From: an uncultured bacterium
GTDB lineage: Bacteria > Verrucomicrobiota > Lentisphaeria > Victivallales > Victivallaceae
NCBI GenBank assembly: GCA_900551245.1
Contig: URVC01000010.1
Location: forward strand, 1-64,000
DNA length: 64,000 nt
Reading direction: 5' to 3'
The translations under genes and the position numbers were made by a program. Each line of letters starts with the position of its first letter. The first letter of the stretch is position 1. Below are positions 52,947 to 61,533 of the stretch, piece by piece. The notes beneath the pieces are model-generated. The model searched no databases. It saw only the letters and a list, made by a program, of their open reading frames with translations, and was not told where the DNA came from.

Positions 52947-53783
52947 TCAGATTTCCGGATGGGCGTAGAGCTCCTTGAACCGGTGCGGCGGCATCCCCGT
53001 GTGCTTCTTGAAGAAGCGCGAAAAGTAGAACTCGTTGGAGAATCCCAGCTCGAAGGCGACTTCGCGCACCCGGTAGTTGCCGCGCAGCAGCAGGTTGCTG
53101 GCGCGGTTGAGCACCGCCTGGGTCAGAAGCTCCTTGGGGGTGATGCCGGTGGCGGCGGTGAACTTCCGCGTGAAGGTTTCGCGGCGGGTTTTCCGCAGGG
53201 CGGCCAGCTCCTCCACCGTGGTGGCGGCGGTGCAGTGGTTCTGGATGTAGTCCAGCTCCGGCTGGAACTCCGCGAAACGGGTGACGAATTCCAGCTCCGG
53301 CCCGCTGCCGTCGCCGAGCAGGCAGGTGATGAACTCCTGCGTGACGCAGCGGAGGCGCGACGCGGCCACATAGAGGCTCGGGGTGTCGAACGCCTGTTCC
53401 GCCTGCGCGAGCCACCCCGGGTCTTCGATTTCGCGCACGGTGTGTGACCGCGAAAAGAGATCCACCCCCTCGACGACTTCGATGGTGAACTGAATCGAGA
53501 GGAAACGGAGATCCTCGCTCAGCCGGACCCCCGCCGGATGGTAGATCGGGATGAAGTAGGCGAAACCGGGCCGCAGTTCGTACTCCTTCGCCCCGTCACG
53601 AATGTAGCAGGACGCCCCGTCCGGATTGGCGATCGGGAGAAAGAACCGGTTGAAGGGAAGGGCGGTGATTTCCCCCCGTGCCCGCGGGAAAACGCCGCGG
53701 GCGAAGTGCCGGATCTGGAGCTGCATCCGGTTGGCGGCGTACATGACCCGGTTGCGGTTGACGATGGCGGTATTCTTTTCCAT
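52947..53783 (-). CDS. AraC-family transcription regulator beside the glycyl radical enzyme
   Basis: A 278-residue regulator with an N-terminal cupin-like effector domain (FFLPIANPDGASCYIRDG, in pieces; ELRPGFAYFIPIYHPAG) and a C-terminal AraC double HTH (TRRETFTRKFTAATGITPKELL, FSNEFYFSRFFKKHTGMPPHRFK). The ATG at 53783 (MEKNT) has no SD. A -10 TATATT lies 7 nt before it, so the mRNA may be leaderless. It is divergent from the glycyl radical enzyme gene, which it probably regulates. A more distal start at 53819 is less likely. Confidence 0.88.
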   Translation of the reverse strand: MEKNTAIVNRNRVMYAANRMQLQIRHFARGVFPRARGEITALPFNRFFLPIANPDGASCYIRDGAKEYELRPGFAYFIPIYHPAGVRLSEDLRFLSIQFTIEVVEGVDLFSRSHTVREIEDPGWLAQAEQAFDTPSLYVAASRLRCVTQEFITCLLGDGSGPELEFVTRFAEFQPELDYIQNHCTAATTVEELAALRKTRRETFTRKFTAATGITPKELLTQAVLNRASNLLLRGNYRVREVAFELGFSNEFYFSRFFKKHTGMPPHRFKELYAHPEI

Positions 53784-53790
53784 GAAGAGA

Positions 53791-53796
53791 AATATA
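53791..53796 (-). promoter_or_regulatory. -10 element of the AraC gene
   Basis: Minus-strand TATATT. The first transcribed base would fall at the ATG, suggesting a leaderless transcript. No good -35 is seen. Confidence 0.4.
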
Positions 53797-53852
53797 GTTC
53801 TGTTTTTTCTCTTTTCCATCACAAAAGTATAATTCTTTGATTTTTTTATGCA

Positions 53853-53881
53853 TTCAGTTTTCCGGAGAAAGATGGTATACT
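53853..53881 (+). promoter_or_regulatory. Promoter of the glycyl radical enzyme operon
   Basis: TTCAGT (53853-53858, weak), 17-bp spacer, TATACT (53876-53881). A weak -35 is consistent with the need for an activator such as the divergent AraC protein. Confidence 0.5.
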
Positions 53882-53915
53882 ATGGAAAAAGAAGAAATCA
53901 CACAGGAGGTGCACG

Positions 53916-56129
53916 ATGCCGTATGCCGCTTTCGAACAGGACAGAACCTATCTGACGGAGAAATTCCGTCATCCGGTCTTCGACCCCGCCACCGGCGTGG
54001 AGAATTCCATTTTAAAAGAACGAATCCGCGCGATGGCGGAGGAGCTCAAGGATCTGCCTCACCCGGTGGTGAAAGGACGCTGTTTTGAATATGTCTGCCG
54101 GAACATGCTGATCGACGTGAATCCGCACGACTGGTTCCCCGCATTCGGCTGTTACAACCGCGACGACCGGCCGCTTTCGCCGCTGAACTTCCGCTGGGCG
54201 CACGAGGCGAAGGAGCGCTTTTTCCCGGAACTCAACCGCCTGATGGAGGAGCGCAACGCGGCGGGACTCCATCTGATGTGGATCGACTTCGACCATTCGG
54301 TGCCCGACTGGGACGCGGTTTTCACGCTCGGCTTCCCCGGTCTGCGCGACCGCGCCCGCCGTTACCGGGCCGAACGGGAGAAAAACGGCACCCTCGACGC
54401 AGCGGCGGCCGCCTATTTCGACGGGCTGGAGATCACGATCAACGCCGTGCTGGAGTGTCTCGGCCGCTTCATCGACTACGCCCGGAGCCATCACGCCGGC
54501 AATCCCCGCATCGAGGCGGAGATCGCATGTCTGGAGCAGCTCCGCACCGGCGCGCCGCGCAACACCTATGAGGCGCTCCAGATTCTCTATCTGGACTTCA
54601 TGTTCAGCGAGCACATCGACCGTCTGCAGGTGCGTTCGCTCGGCAATCTCGACCGCATGCTCGGGCCGTACTACGAGCGCGACCTGCGCGAAGGGCGCTT
54701 CACCGAGGCGCAGATCCGGGAGTTCTTCGCCTGTTTCCTGATGCAGTGGGCGTCGATCAACAACTACTGGGGGCACCCCTTCTACCTCGGCGGAACCAGG
54801 GCGGACGGCGGCAGTGAAATCAATGCGCTCTCCTACCTCATTCTCGACGTATTCGATCAGCTTTCGATTCCGACGCCGAAGATTCAGATCAAACTCGCCC
54901 GCAACACGCCGGTCGAATTTCTGAACAAGGCGCTGGATATGATCCGGCGGGGCAACAACAGCGTGGTGTTCGTCTGCGAGGATGCCATCCGCCGCATGAT
55001 GATGGGCGAGGGGTATCCGGAGGAGATCGCCCGCACCTGCGACATCCGCGGCTGTTACGAACCCGCGCCGCGCGCGCTCGGCAACATCACCGGCGCCGGG
55101 CATGTCAACATGCTCAAGCCGGTCGAGCTGGTGTTCAACGACGGAGTCGACCCCAAGACCGGGTACTTCTGCGACTGCGGTGCGGCGAAACTGGCGGACA
55201 TCCATTCGTTCCGGGAGTTTTACGCCGCCTACATGAAGTACCTCGACAACATCATCGAAACCACGTACATCTGCTCGTACGAGTTCGAAAAATACCTGCA
55301 GTACATCAATCCGGCGCAGCTCTATTCGATCACGATCGCCCACAGTCTGGAGACGGCGAAGGACGCCTTCGCCGACGGGAGCGTCTACAACATCACCTCG
55401 CTTCTCTGCGCCGGACTCGGCACTGCGGTCGATGCGCTGATGGCGGTGAAGGAGTTCGTCTTCGACCGCGGGGAGCTGACGCTCGCGGAGTTCCGCGACA
55501 TTCTGCGGAACAACTGGGAGGGGGCGGAGAAGCTCCGGCTGCGCATCCTGCGCTCCCGGAACAAGTACGGCAACGGCATCCCCGGGGTGGACTGCTACGC
55601 CGCCGCGCTCGCCCACTACTTCGGCGGCAAGCTGAACCTGCGCCCAAACTCCCGCGGCGGCTGGTATCAGGCCTCCGGACACTCGGCCCGCACCTTCATC
55701 ATCATGGGGGAGCGGACCGGGGCGACGCCGGACGGCCGCCGGGCCGGGGAGGAGATGTCCAAGAACATCTCTCCGACGATGGGGGCCGACGTCAACGGCG
55801 TGACCGCACTGATCGATTCGGCCACCGCCATCGACTGCGCCGATCTGCCCGGGGACTTTCCGCTCGACGTGATGATGCACCCGGCCACCGTGCAGGGGGA
55901 GGAGGGGCTGGCGTCGATGCGGACACTGCTCTACGCCTATCTGGCGAAATACGGCATGGCGATTCACTTCAACATCTTCGACGCCGCGGTGCTGGAGGAT
56001 GCCCAGAAGCATCCGGAGAAATACACCGGGCTGCAGGTGCGGGTCTGCGGCTGGAACGTCCGCTTCAACGATCTCGCCGAGAAGGAACAGAACGCCTACA
56101 TCGAACGGGCCCGCCGCATTGCGGAGTAA
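53916..56129 (+). CDS. Glycyl radical enzyme of the pyruvate formate-lyase superfamily, substrate unknown
   Basis: A 737-residue glycyl radical enzyme. The C-terminal radical loop is RVCGWNVRFNDL with Gly712, where Trp replaces the common Tyr. The active-site loop is DIRGCYEPAPR with Cys380 and Glu382, the thiyl and acid residues of dehydratase-like members. An N-terminal segment (DHSVPDWDAVFTLGFPGL) matches the wider superfamily. It is not PFL proper, which has a Cys-Cys pair. Candidates are diol or amino-alcohol dehydratases, or C-C and C-N lyases. The ATG at 53916 has an excellent CAGGAGGTG SD. It is followed by its activase after 19 bp. Confidence 0.92.
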   Translation: MPYAAFEQDRTYLTEKFRHPVFDPATGVENSILKERIRAMAEELKDLPHPVVKGRCFEYVCRNMLIDVNPHDWFPAFGCYNRDDRPLSPLNFRWAHEAKERFFPELNRLMEERNAAGLHLMWIDFDHSVPDWDAVFTLGFPGLRDRARRYRAEREKNGTLDAAAAAYFDGLEITINAVLECLGRFIDYARSHHAGNPRIEAEIACLEQLRTGAPRNTYEALQILYLDFMFSEHIDRLQVRSLGNLDRMLGPYYERDLREGRFTEAQIREFFACFLMQWASINNYWGHPFYLGGTRADGGSEINALSYLILDVFDQLSIPTPKIQIKLARNTPVEFLNKALDMIRRGNNSVVFVCEDAIRRMMMGEGYPEEIARTCDIRGCYEPAPRALGNITGAGHVNMLKPVELVFNDGVDPKTGYFCDCGAAKLADIHSFREFYAAYMKYLDNIIETTYICSYEFEKYLQYINPAQLYSITIAHSLETAKDAFADGSVYNITSLLCAGLGTAVDALMAVKEFVFDRGELTLAEFRDILRNNWEGAEKLRLRILRSRNKYGNGIPGVDCYAAALAHYFGGKLNLRPNSRGGWYQASGHSARTFIIMGERTGATPDGRRAGEEMSKNISPTMGADVNGVTALIDSATAIDCADLPGDFPLDVMMHPATVQGEEGLASMRTLLYAYLAKYGMAIHFNIFDAAVLEDAQKHPEKYTGLQVRVCGWNVRFNDLAEKEQNAYIERARRIAE

Positions 56130-56148
56130 CACAGGAAGGAGCCATCCC

Positions 56149-57060
56149 ATGAGCGTCACCGGAGTTCTGCTCGATCCCAAACGGTTCGCGGTCCACGACG
56201 GACCGGGGGTGCGGACCACCTTCTTCCTCAAGGGGTGCCCGCTCAAGTGCATCTGGTGCCACAATCCGGAGAGCATTTCGCCGCGCCCGCAGATGGCGTA
56301 CTATGCGCACAAGTGCATCGGCTGTGGCGAATGCGTGGTCAGCTGTCCGGAGAAGGCGCATGCGTTCCGGGGGGAGACGCATGAATTCGATCCATTGCGC
56401 TGCCGGGTGTGCGGTGCGTGTGAAGCCGCCTGCCTCAGCGGAGCGATGAAGCTCTACGGGAAGCGGGTTTCGGTGGAGGAGGCGATGGAGACCGCCCGGC
56501 TGGATCTCGTCTACTACCGGGAGTCGAACGGCGGGGTGACCCTCTCCGGCGGGGAACCGCTGCTGCAGCCGGAGTTCTCGCTCGCCTTTCTTGCGGCGCT
56601 GAAGCGCGAGAAGATCCACACCGCCTTCGACACCAGCTGTTTCGGTTCGCGGGAGGTGTTGAAGGAGGCGCTGCCGCTTGTCGACCTCTTTCTCGTCGAC
56701 TTCAAGCACGCCGATCCGGAAGTTCACCGGAAGCTCACCGGGCAGTCGAACGAACGGATTCTGGAGAATCTGCGTTTTCTCTCGGAGAACGGCGCCCAGA
56801 TTGAAATCCGGATTCCTTTCGTACCGGGTTGCAACGATTCGGTGGAGAATCTGGAGGCCGCCGGCAGAATCCTCGGTCCGTTGCGCGGAATCCTCTGCGT
56901 GAAACTTCTGCCTTACCATGCACTGGCGCGCACCAAATACGCGTCGCTCGGCATGCTGGACACCATGCCGCAGGCGGAGTCCCCGGACGAAGCGACGTTG
57001 CATCGGGCCGCCGCCGTGCTGGAGCGCTTCGGATTGCGCGCCCGCTCCGGCCGGGAGTGA
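56149..57060 (+). CDS. Glycyl radical enzyme activating enzyme (radical SAM)
   Basis: A 303-residue radical SAM activase that makes the glycyl radical on the partner enzyme. The Cx3Cx2C cluster motif is CPLKCIWC at about residues 31-38, in the context FFLKGCPLKCIWCHNPES. An inserted ferredoxin-like region carries two further 4Fe-4S motifs (CIGCGECVVSCPE and CRVCGACEAACL), typical of dehydratase activases such as those of glycerol or choline enzymes, not of PFL. The start is the ATG at 56149, with AAGGAG upstream. It is cotranscribed with the enzyme. Confidence 0.94.
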   Translation: MSVTGVLLDPKRFAVHDGPGVRTTFFLKGCPLKCIWCHNPESISPRPQMAYYAHKCIGCGECVVSCPEKAHAFRGETHEFDPLRCRVCGACEAACLSGAMKLYGKRVSVEEAMETARLDLVYYRESNGGVTLSGGEPLLQPEFSLAFLAALKREKIHTAFDTSCFGSREVLKEALPLVDLFLVDFKHADPEVHRKLTGQSNERILENLRFLSENGAQIEIRIPFVPGCNDSVENLEAAGRILGPLRGILCVKLLPYHALARTKYASLGMLDTMPQAESPDEATLHRAAAVLERFGLRARSGRE

Positions 57061-57617
57061 CACCGGTTCACAGGCAGATTATCTCTCAATGACTTCGCTT
57101 CTGCTGCAACGCGCAGACGCGACAGCGGGGCGACACTTTTGTCAATCAGACGTTTCGCCCGTTTCACGTCCCTGCGTTATTCTTTGAAATTCATGCCCTC
57201 CTCTCAAGCCTCCGACTTGCGGATTGGACTTTTATTGCGGAGCCTCCTTTTTTCCGGCTCTGCAATTGTTGTTACGGACAAGTCGGGTTTTCTGTTTTTT
57301 CACTCCTTTCCAAGTTTGTCGAGTGACGTGACGGCGACTGCAATAATTGAGTAAAGAATTTTGTTAATAGAAACTCCATCTGCTGTATCAAATCTTCAGG
57401 AGATTCATGCCGGATGGCGAAGTATCCGGAGGATTCCACAATTTCGGAAATGCAAGTCGAACCATTTCTACCAACCGGTTTTTTCGATAGGAAGGTTGAA
57501 AAAGGGGGCGCTGGAAAACGGTTGTGCCTGCATGAGATCGGAAAGTATGCAGAGAGTTCAGAATCACGTTGAAATCTTTCTGCTATGTGTTACCTTAAGA
57601 GAAGAGGAGAAAAATCA
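57061..57617. other. Intergenic region before the CRISPR operon
   Basis: About 550 bp without a credible gene or any direct repeat of CRISPR type. A weak -35 TTGAAA (57569-57574), 16 bp before TACCTT, might initiate the CRISPR-associated operon. Short open frames here lack SD sites. Confidence 0.45.
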
Positions 57618-57671
57618 ATGCTTCCGGAGGAAATAAAACTCCTCCGCGGAACAGCAGAATATCGACATTGA
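57618..57671 (+). CDS. 17-codon upstream ORF
   Basis: A frame of 17 codons (MLPEEIKLLRGTAEYRH) with a GAGGAG SD 8 nt upstream ends 18 bp before the CARF gene. A stem-loop (57622-57651, GGAGGA with TCCTCC) lies inside it. This could be a leader peptide that controls the downstream gene, or the vestige of a small CRISPR-associated gene. The ORF is too short for any protein family. Confidence 0.4.
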   Translation: MLPEEIKLLRGTAEYRH

Positions 57672-57689
57672 AAAAAGGGAGGTTTTCCG

Positions 57690-58835
57690 ATGGAACAGAA
57701 AACAGACTCGCCAATCCATGTTCTGATTTCCCTTTGCGGCACTTCTCCAGCGGTTATTACGGAGACCATATTTTCTCTGGCCCTGTCCGGAGATCCGCCC
57801 CGGAAGGTGGTGGTCATCACGACCCTTGCCGGCGAGGCCTGCCTTCGATCGAAGCTCTTTGAATCCGGTGTCTGGAAACTGCTTCGACAGACGCTCAATT
57901 GCGATATCTCCTTTTCCCTCAACCAGGAACATATCCGCCTGCTGCCGGATGGCGGTGACGACGGCGACGCCCGTGATGTGGCGGACACCCTCTCGGCGGA
58001 ACGTGCCGGGTCGTTTATTCTGGATGTGCTGCGGCAGTATACGGAAAATCCCGATACCCGGGTCACGTTTTCGATAGCCGGAGGACGCAAATCCATGAGT
58101 GCGCTCGGTGCCCTTTGCATGAGTCTGCTCGGCAGACGCGGAGACCGTCTGTGCCACATTCTCGTGAATCCTCCGTTCGACGATCCGGCGCTGAAGCCCG
58201 GATTCTTTTTCCCTGTCCCCGGGCAGAATCATGTGGATCGGGAGGGAATTTCTCATGATTCAGCAAGTGCCCGTCTGGTGTTGTCGGATCTGCCGTTTGT
58301 TCATTGCCGTTATCTGATCGGCCGGGAGTTGAAGCGTCTTCCCGGCGAGTACACCCGGATGGTGGCGCTGGCGGATCAGGCGGCGGAAGAGTTCGAGGCG
58401 TCGGTGGCGCTTGAGCTTCTGCCGGACCGGTTGACTGTCCGGATCGGGAAAGAGGAGTTTTCTCTGCAGTTCCAGTTGTTTCTGCTCTACTGGATGCTGG
58501 CGGAGCGGCGGCGGGATGGCCGGGAGCACCTCTATCACCGCAAGGATCTCTGCGAAGAATTTGCCTCTTTTGCAGAATTTGCCCGGGAGAGGCTCCCGCA
58601 GCGGTACTGGTATTCCTGTTCGGGATTGCTGGAGGCGGACCGGATTCGAGAGGAGACCTTGAACAAGAGAATTTCCGACCTGGCCGCAGTGCTGAAAAAA
58701 CACTGCGCGCCTGAACTGTTTCTTCCGACCCGGGGGCGCGGAATTTACGGAATCGGTCTTTCTCCGGACCGGATTTGCATCCGGATGTCCGCCGGAAGTC
58801 CGGAAAGTTGTTCCGGCGATTCTGCCGGGATATAA
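57690..58835 (+). CDS. CARF protein of the NE0113/Csm6 ring-nuclease group with winged-helix C-terminus
   Basis: A 381-residue CRISPR-associated protein. Residues 8-140 have the CARF fold of the NE0113 family: HVLISLCGTSPAVITETI and FSIAGGRKSMSA, the Gly-rich nucleotide-binding segment seen in ring nucleases. The C-terminal region (about 255-370) resembles an OmpR-type winged helix: an LLYWMLAE helix, KRISDL and LPTRGRGIYGIGL. There is an R-x4-H in RDGREH that could be read as a HEPN motif, but its context looks like a loop. The start ATG has AGGGAGG. It heads the Cmr operon, so it probably senses cyclic oligoadenylate from Cas10 and either cleaves it or regulates transcription. Confidence 0.8.
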   Translation: MEQKTDSPIHVLISLCGTSPAVITETIFSLALSGDPPRKVVVITTLAGEACLRSKLFESGVWKLLRQTLNCDISFSLNQEHIRLLPDGGDDGDARDVADTLSAERAGSFILDVLRQYTENPDTRVTFSIAGGRKSMSALGALCMSLLGRRGDRLCHILVNPPFDDPALKPGFFFPVPGQNHVDREGISHDSASARLVLSDLPFVHCRYLIGRELKRLPGEYTRMVALADQAAEEFEASVALELLPDRLTVRIGKEEFSLQFQLFLLYWMLAERRRDGREHLYHRKDLCEEFASFAEFARERLPQRYWYSCSGLLEADRIREETLNKRISDLAAVLKKHCAPELFLPTRGRGIYGIGLSPDRICIRMSAGSPESCSGDSAGI

Positions 58836-58944
58836 TAAAAGTGCAAACAGAAGATACATTCCTGCCGGTATTGTGAAACCTTTACCGCCGGGTGTCGTGT
58901 TTGAAACTGTCGTAGTCGACAATCAACTTATCAGAGGAGAAAAG

Positions 58945-61533
58945 ATGGATAAACAGGAGAAACAATTCAAACGGATGGTTCTGGCGTATCTTCACGATCC
59001 GCCGCATAAAGTATTGGACCTTGCAGAACATGAGGAGTTTGCAAGATCTTTCATCCGGGCTGTCTGGATCGATGGACCGGAGGGGAGTGAAGATTTGCGG
59101 CTCGAAAGAGAAAAGGAGAGCGGAAATCTCTATCCATGGGAAACTACGCCGGATCATGCCGCCGCGGCGGCGGACCGGGTGATTTTTCCAAACCGGTTCG
59201 CCGGGGCAGGCGGTTGTTTTGCGGCGCCCGGCAACCATAAGGGAATCGTAAAACATCCGCTGGGGGCAGGGGAGCGAGTGATCGAATGCCCGGCTACCGC
59301 AGCCCGAGCCGAAGAGGAGTTGCAGGGCAGTTTCGGCGGGATCAAAGCGGCATCGTGGCGTGAATTCTTCTTTCTGCTCTGGCGTCGCTGGCGGGAGGAG
59401 AGTGTGGCGATTGACCCGGCCCTGGGAGTTCTGCCGGCGGATTCGCGCATTCCGGATCATTCCATATGGCTGCATATGGATTTGACTGCGGCATTTGAGG
59501 CGTGCCGGGAGAGCGGCGGCGCCCGGCTGGAGCCGGCGTTTCTTCTCTTCCAGCTGGGCCCGGTTCAGGAGTTCATCGCCGCGGCCCGTTCCACCCGCGA
59601 TCTGTGGAGCGGCTCCTACCTGATCTCCTGGTTGACCGGTTGTGCGATCAAAGCCGTTACTGATGAGGTCGGCCCCGCTTCGGTAATATTCCCCGCGCTG
59701 CGCGGTTTGGGAATTTTCGATGCAGTCAATCGGGAATTCTTTGAGAAGGTCAAGTATCAGGGGAAACATGGTCGGCTCGACACCTTGTGGCAGCGGCTGT
59801 ACGGAACGGCTGAAGGCGAGAAAGATCCGGCGAAATCGCTGTTTTACCCGACCATTCCGAACCGTTTTCTGGCGCTTGTTCCCGCCTCGCGGGCGGAGGA
59901 GCTTGCACGCCGGGCGGAACAGGCGGTGCATGAGGAATTGAAGCGGATTGGCGATCACTGCTTCCGGCAGCTGGGGACGCTGGCGAATCGAGACATCTCC
60001 GCCTGGCGTCCCCGTTGGGAGAAGCAGCTGGAGCTCATGCCGCAGATCACATGGCAGACGCTGCCGTTTTACGAAGATCTCGATGCGGCGCTTGCCGCGT
60101 TGGAAAAGATGGATCCCGGTCAGGCGGCGCGGATGCGGGAAGCCCGGGTTCTGGCGGAAGCGATCATTCCGGAGAAGGAGCGTGACGGCCGTTACTATCG
60201 GTGCTGTTCCCGCTGCGGCGAATATCCGGACCGCTGTACCCATCCGGATAAACGTTGGAAACTCAATCGCCCGGAATTTGCCTGGGGGGCGAACTTCGCG
60301 GAGGTGAGCCTGCGTCTTGCGGCCCGCCGCAACACGCGCGACTTTGCCGCGTTCGTCACCGATGACCATCAGGATGGCGCTCCGAAAGATATGCTGACCG
60401 GCAAGGAGGAGTTGATCGGCGACGAGGCATTCTGGAAGCAGAAGTCCGATGTTTTCAAGGACAACGAAGGACCTTACGGAGCGTTGAACATCATCAAACG
60501 TCTCTGGTGTGACCCGCATTGCGGTTATCTGGTCAAAGCGCTGGGCGTGTCGGAAAGCCGGTTCCAGTCGTTTCTGCGTTTCAATTCGACGCCGGAGCTG
60601 GCGGGGAATGACGGCTATTTTGCGATTCTAGCGATGGATGGCGACGAAATGGGCAAGTGGATCAGCGGGGAGAAAACCCCCGGCTTTCTGGAACAGCTCC
60701 GGGGAAATACGAGGGAGTACTTCGAGCGTCTCGGGGTTACGCCGGAACTGCGGCGGCAGGTCACACCGGGCTATCATCTGCAGTTCAGCGAAGCGCTTGC
60801 GAATTTCGCGTCGAAACTGGCCGGCTGGATTGTCGAAGAACACAATGGCTGTTTGATCTATGCCGGTGGTGACGATGTGCTGGCAGCTCTTCCGGCAAAG
60901 AACGCACTCGATTGCGCCGAGGCGTTGCGAAACGCCTTTCACGGCGAGAACGGCTGGCAGAATGGAATTCTGGTTCCGGGCTGCCGGGCCGAGCTCTCCT
61001 GCGGAATCGCGATTGCCCATGCACACGATCCCTTGCAGCAGGTTGTGGCGGAGGCGCGCCGGGCGGAGAGTCGGGCGAAGCATGAGTACGGCCGGAGCGC
61101 CTTTGCCGTATCGCTGATCAAACGGGGCGGCGAAACCATTCACTGGGGGGCGAACTGGGACGATGAAGCACTTCCGCTTTTCCGGTCTTTCCGGGCGATG
61201 CGGGAGGATGACCTGGCTTCCGGGCGTTTCCCCTATATGCTGGCAGGACTGCTCGCACCGTATCGGCTGGAGGCGGGAGAGGGGAGTTTCGCTCCGGAAT
61301 TTCATCCGCGCGAAGTTATCGCCTGTGAACTGGAGCAGGTTCTGACCAATCAGATGAAAATTAGAACGCCGGATGATTTGCGCCGTCGGGATGAGTTGCG
61401 GAGGCTCTGTCTGACCTATCTGGACGCTCTTGATGCAAAGAAGCGCTGGGGGGACTTTGATAAACTGTTTCTGACGGAGGCGTTCATCTGGCGCGACCGT
61501 TCCGGTGAAGGTAAAGGAGGGAAAGAGGCATGA
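58945..61533 (+). CDS. cmr2: Type III-B Cas10 (Cmr2)
   Basis: The 862-residue large subunit of the Cmr effector. The N-terminal HD-type segment LHDPPHKVL (His17-Asp18) may supply DNase activity. A zinc-finger-like CCSRCGEYPDRCTH follows near 419. The two polymerase palm domains include AMDGDEMGKW near 570 and the catalytic GGDD at 641-644 (YAGGDDVLAALP), which makes cyclic oligoadenylate. Length and order match Cmr2. The ATG at 58945 has an AGAGGAG SD. The stop overlaps cmr3 as ATGA. Intact GGDD, together with the CARF gene upstream, implies a signalling type III system. Confidence 0.95.
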   Translation: MDKQEKQFKRMVLAYLHDPPHKVLDLAEHEEFARSFIRAVWIDGPEGSEDLRLEREKESGNLYPWETTPDHAAAAADRVIFPNRFAGAGGCFAAPGNHKGIVKHPLGAGERVIECPATAARAEEELQGSFGGIKAASWREFFFLLWRRWREESVAIDPALGVLPADSRIPDHSIWLHMDLTAAFEACRESGGARLEPAFLLFQLGPVQEFIAAARSTRDLWSGSYLISWLTGCAIKAVTDEVGPASVIFPALRGLGIFDAVNREFFEKVKYQGKHGRLDTLWQRLYGTAEGEKDPAKSLFYPTIPNRFLALVPASRAEELARRAEQAVHEELKRIGDHCFRQLGTLANRDISAWRPRWEKQLELMPQITWQTLPFYEDLDAALAALEKMDPGQAARMREARVLAEAIIPEKERDGRYYRCCSRCGEYPDRCTHPDKRWKLNRPEFAWGANFAEVSLRLAARRNTRDFAAFVTDDHQDGAPKDMLTGKEELIGDEAFWKQKSDVFKDNEGPYGALNIIKRLWCDPHCGYLVKALGVSESRFQSFLRFNSTPELAGNDGYFAILAMDGDEMGKWISGEKTPGFLEQLRGNTREYFERLGVTPELRRQVTPGYHLQFSEALANFASKLAGWIVEEHNGCLIYAGGDDVLAALPAKNALDCAEALRNAFHGENGWQNGILVPGCRAELSCGIAIAHAHDPLQQVVAEARRAESRAKHEYGRSAFAVSLIKRGGETIHWGANWDDEALPLFRSFRAMREDDLASGRFPYMLAGLLAPYRLEAGEGSFAPEFHPREVIACELEQVLTNQMKIRTPDDLRRRDELRRLCLTYLDALDAKKRWGDFDKLFLTEAFIWRDRSGEGKGGKEA

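Noticed and set aside
57061..57617. CRISPR array next to the Cmr operon
   Set aside because: No direct repeat of 20 bp or more recurs in this interval.
57361..57636. 91-codon frame before the CARF gene
   Set aside because: It starts with a rare TTG without SD, and its end overlaps the better-supported 17-codon uORF.
58500..58560. HEPN ribonuclease motif R-x4-H in the CARF protein
   Set aside because: The surrounding residues look like a loop between helix and strand of a winged-helix domain, so I did not call a HEPN domain, though I list it as an alternative.
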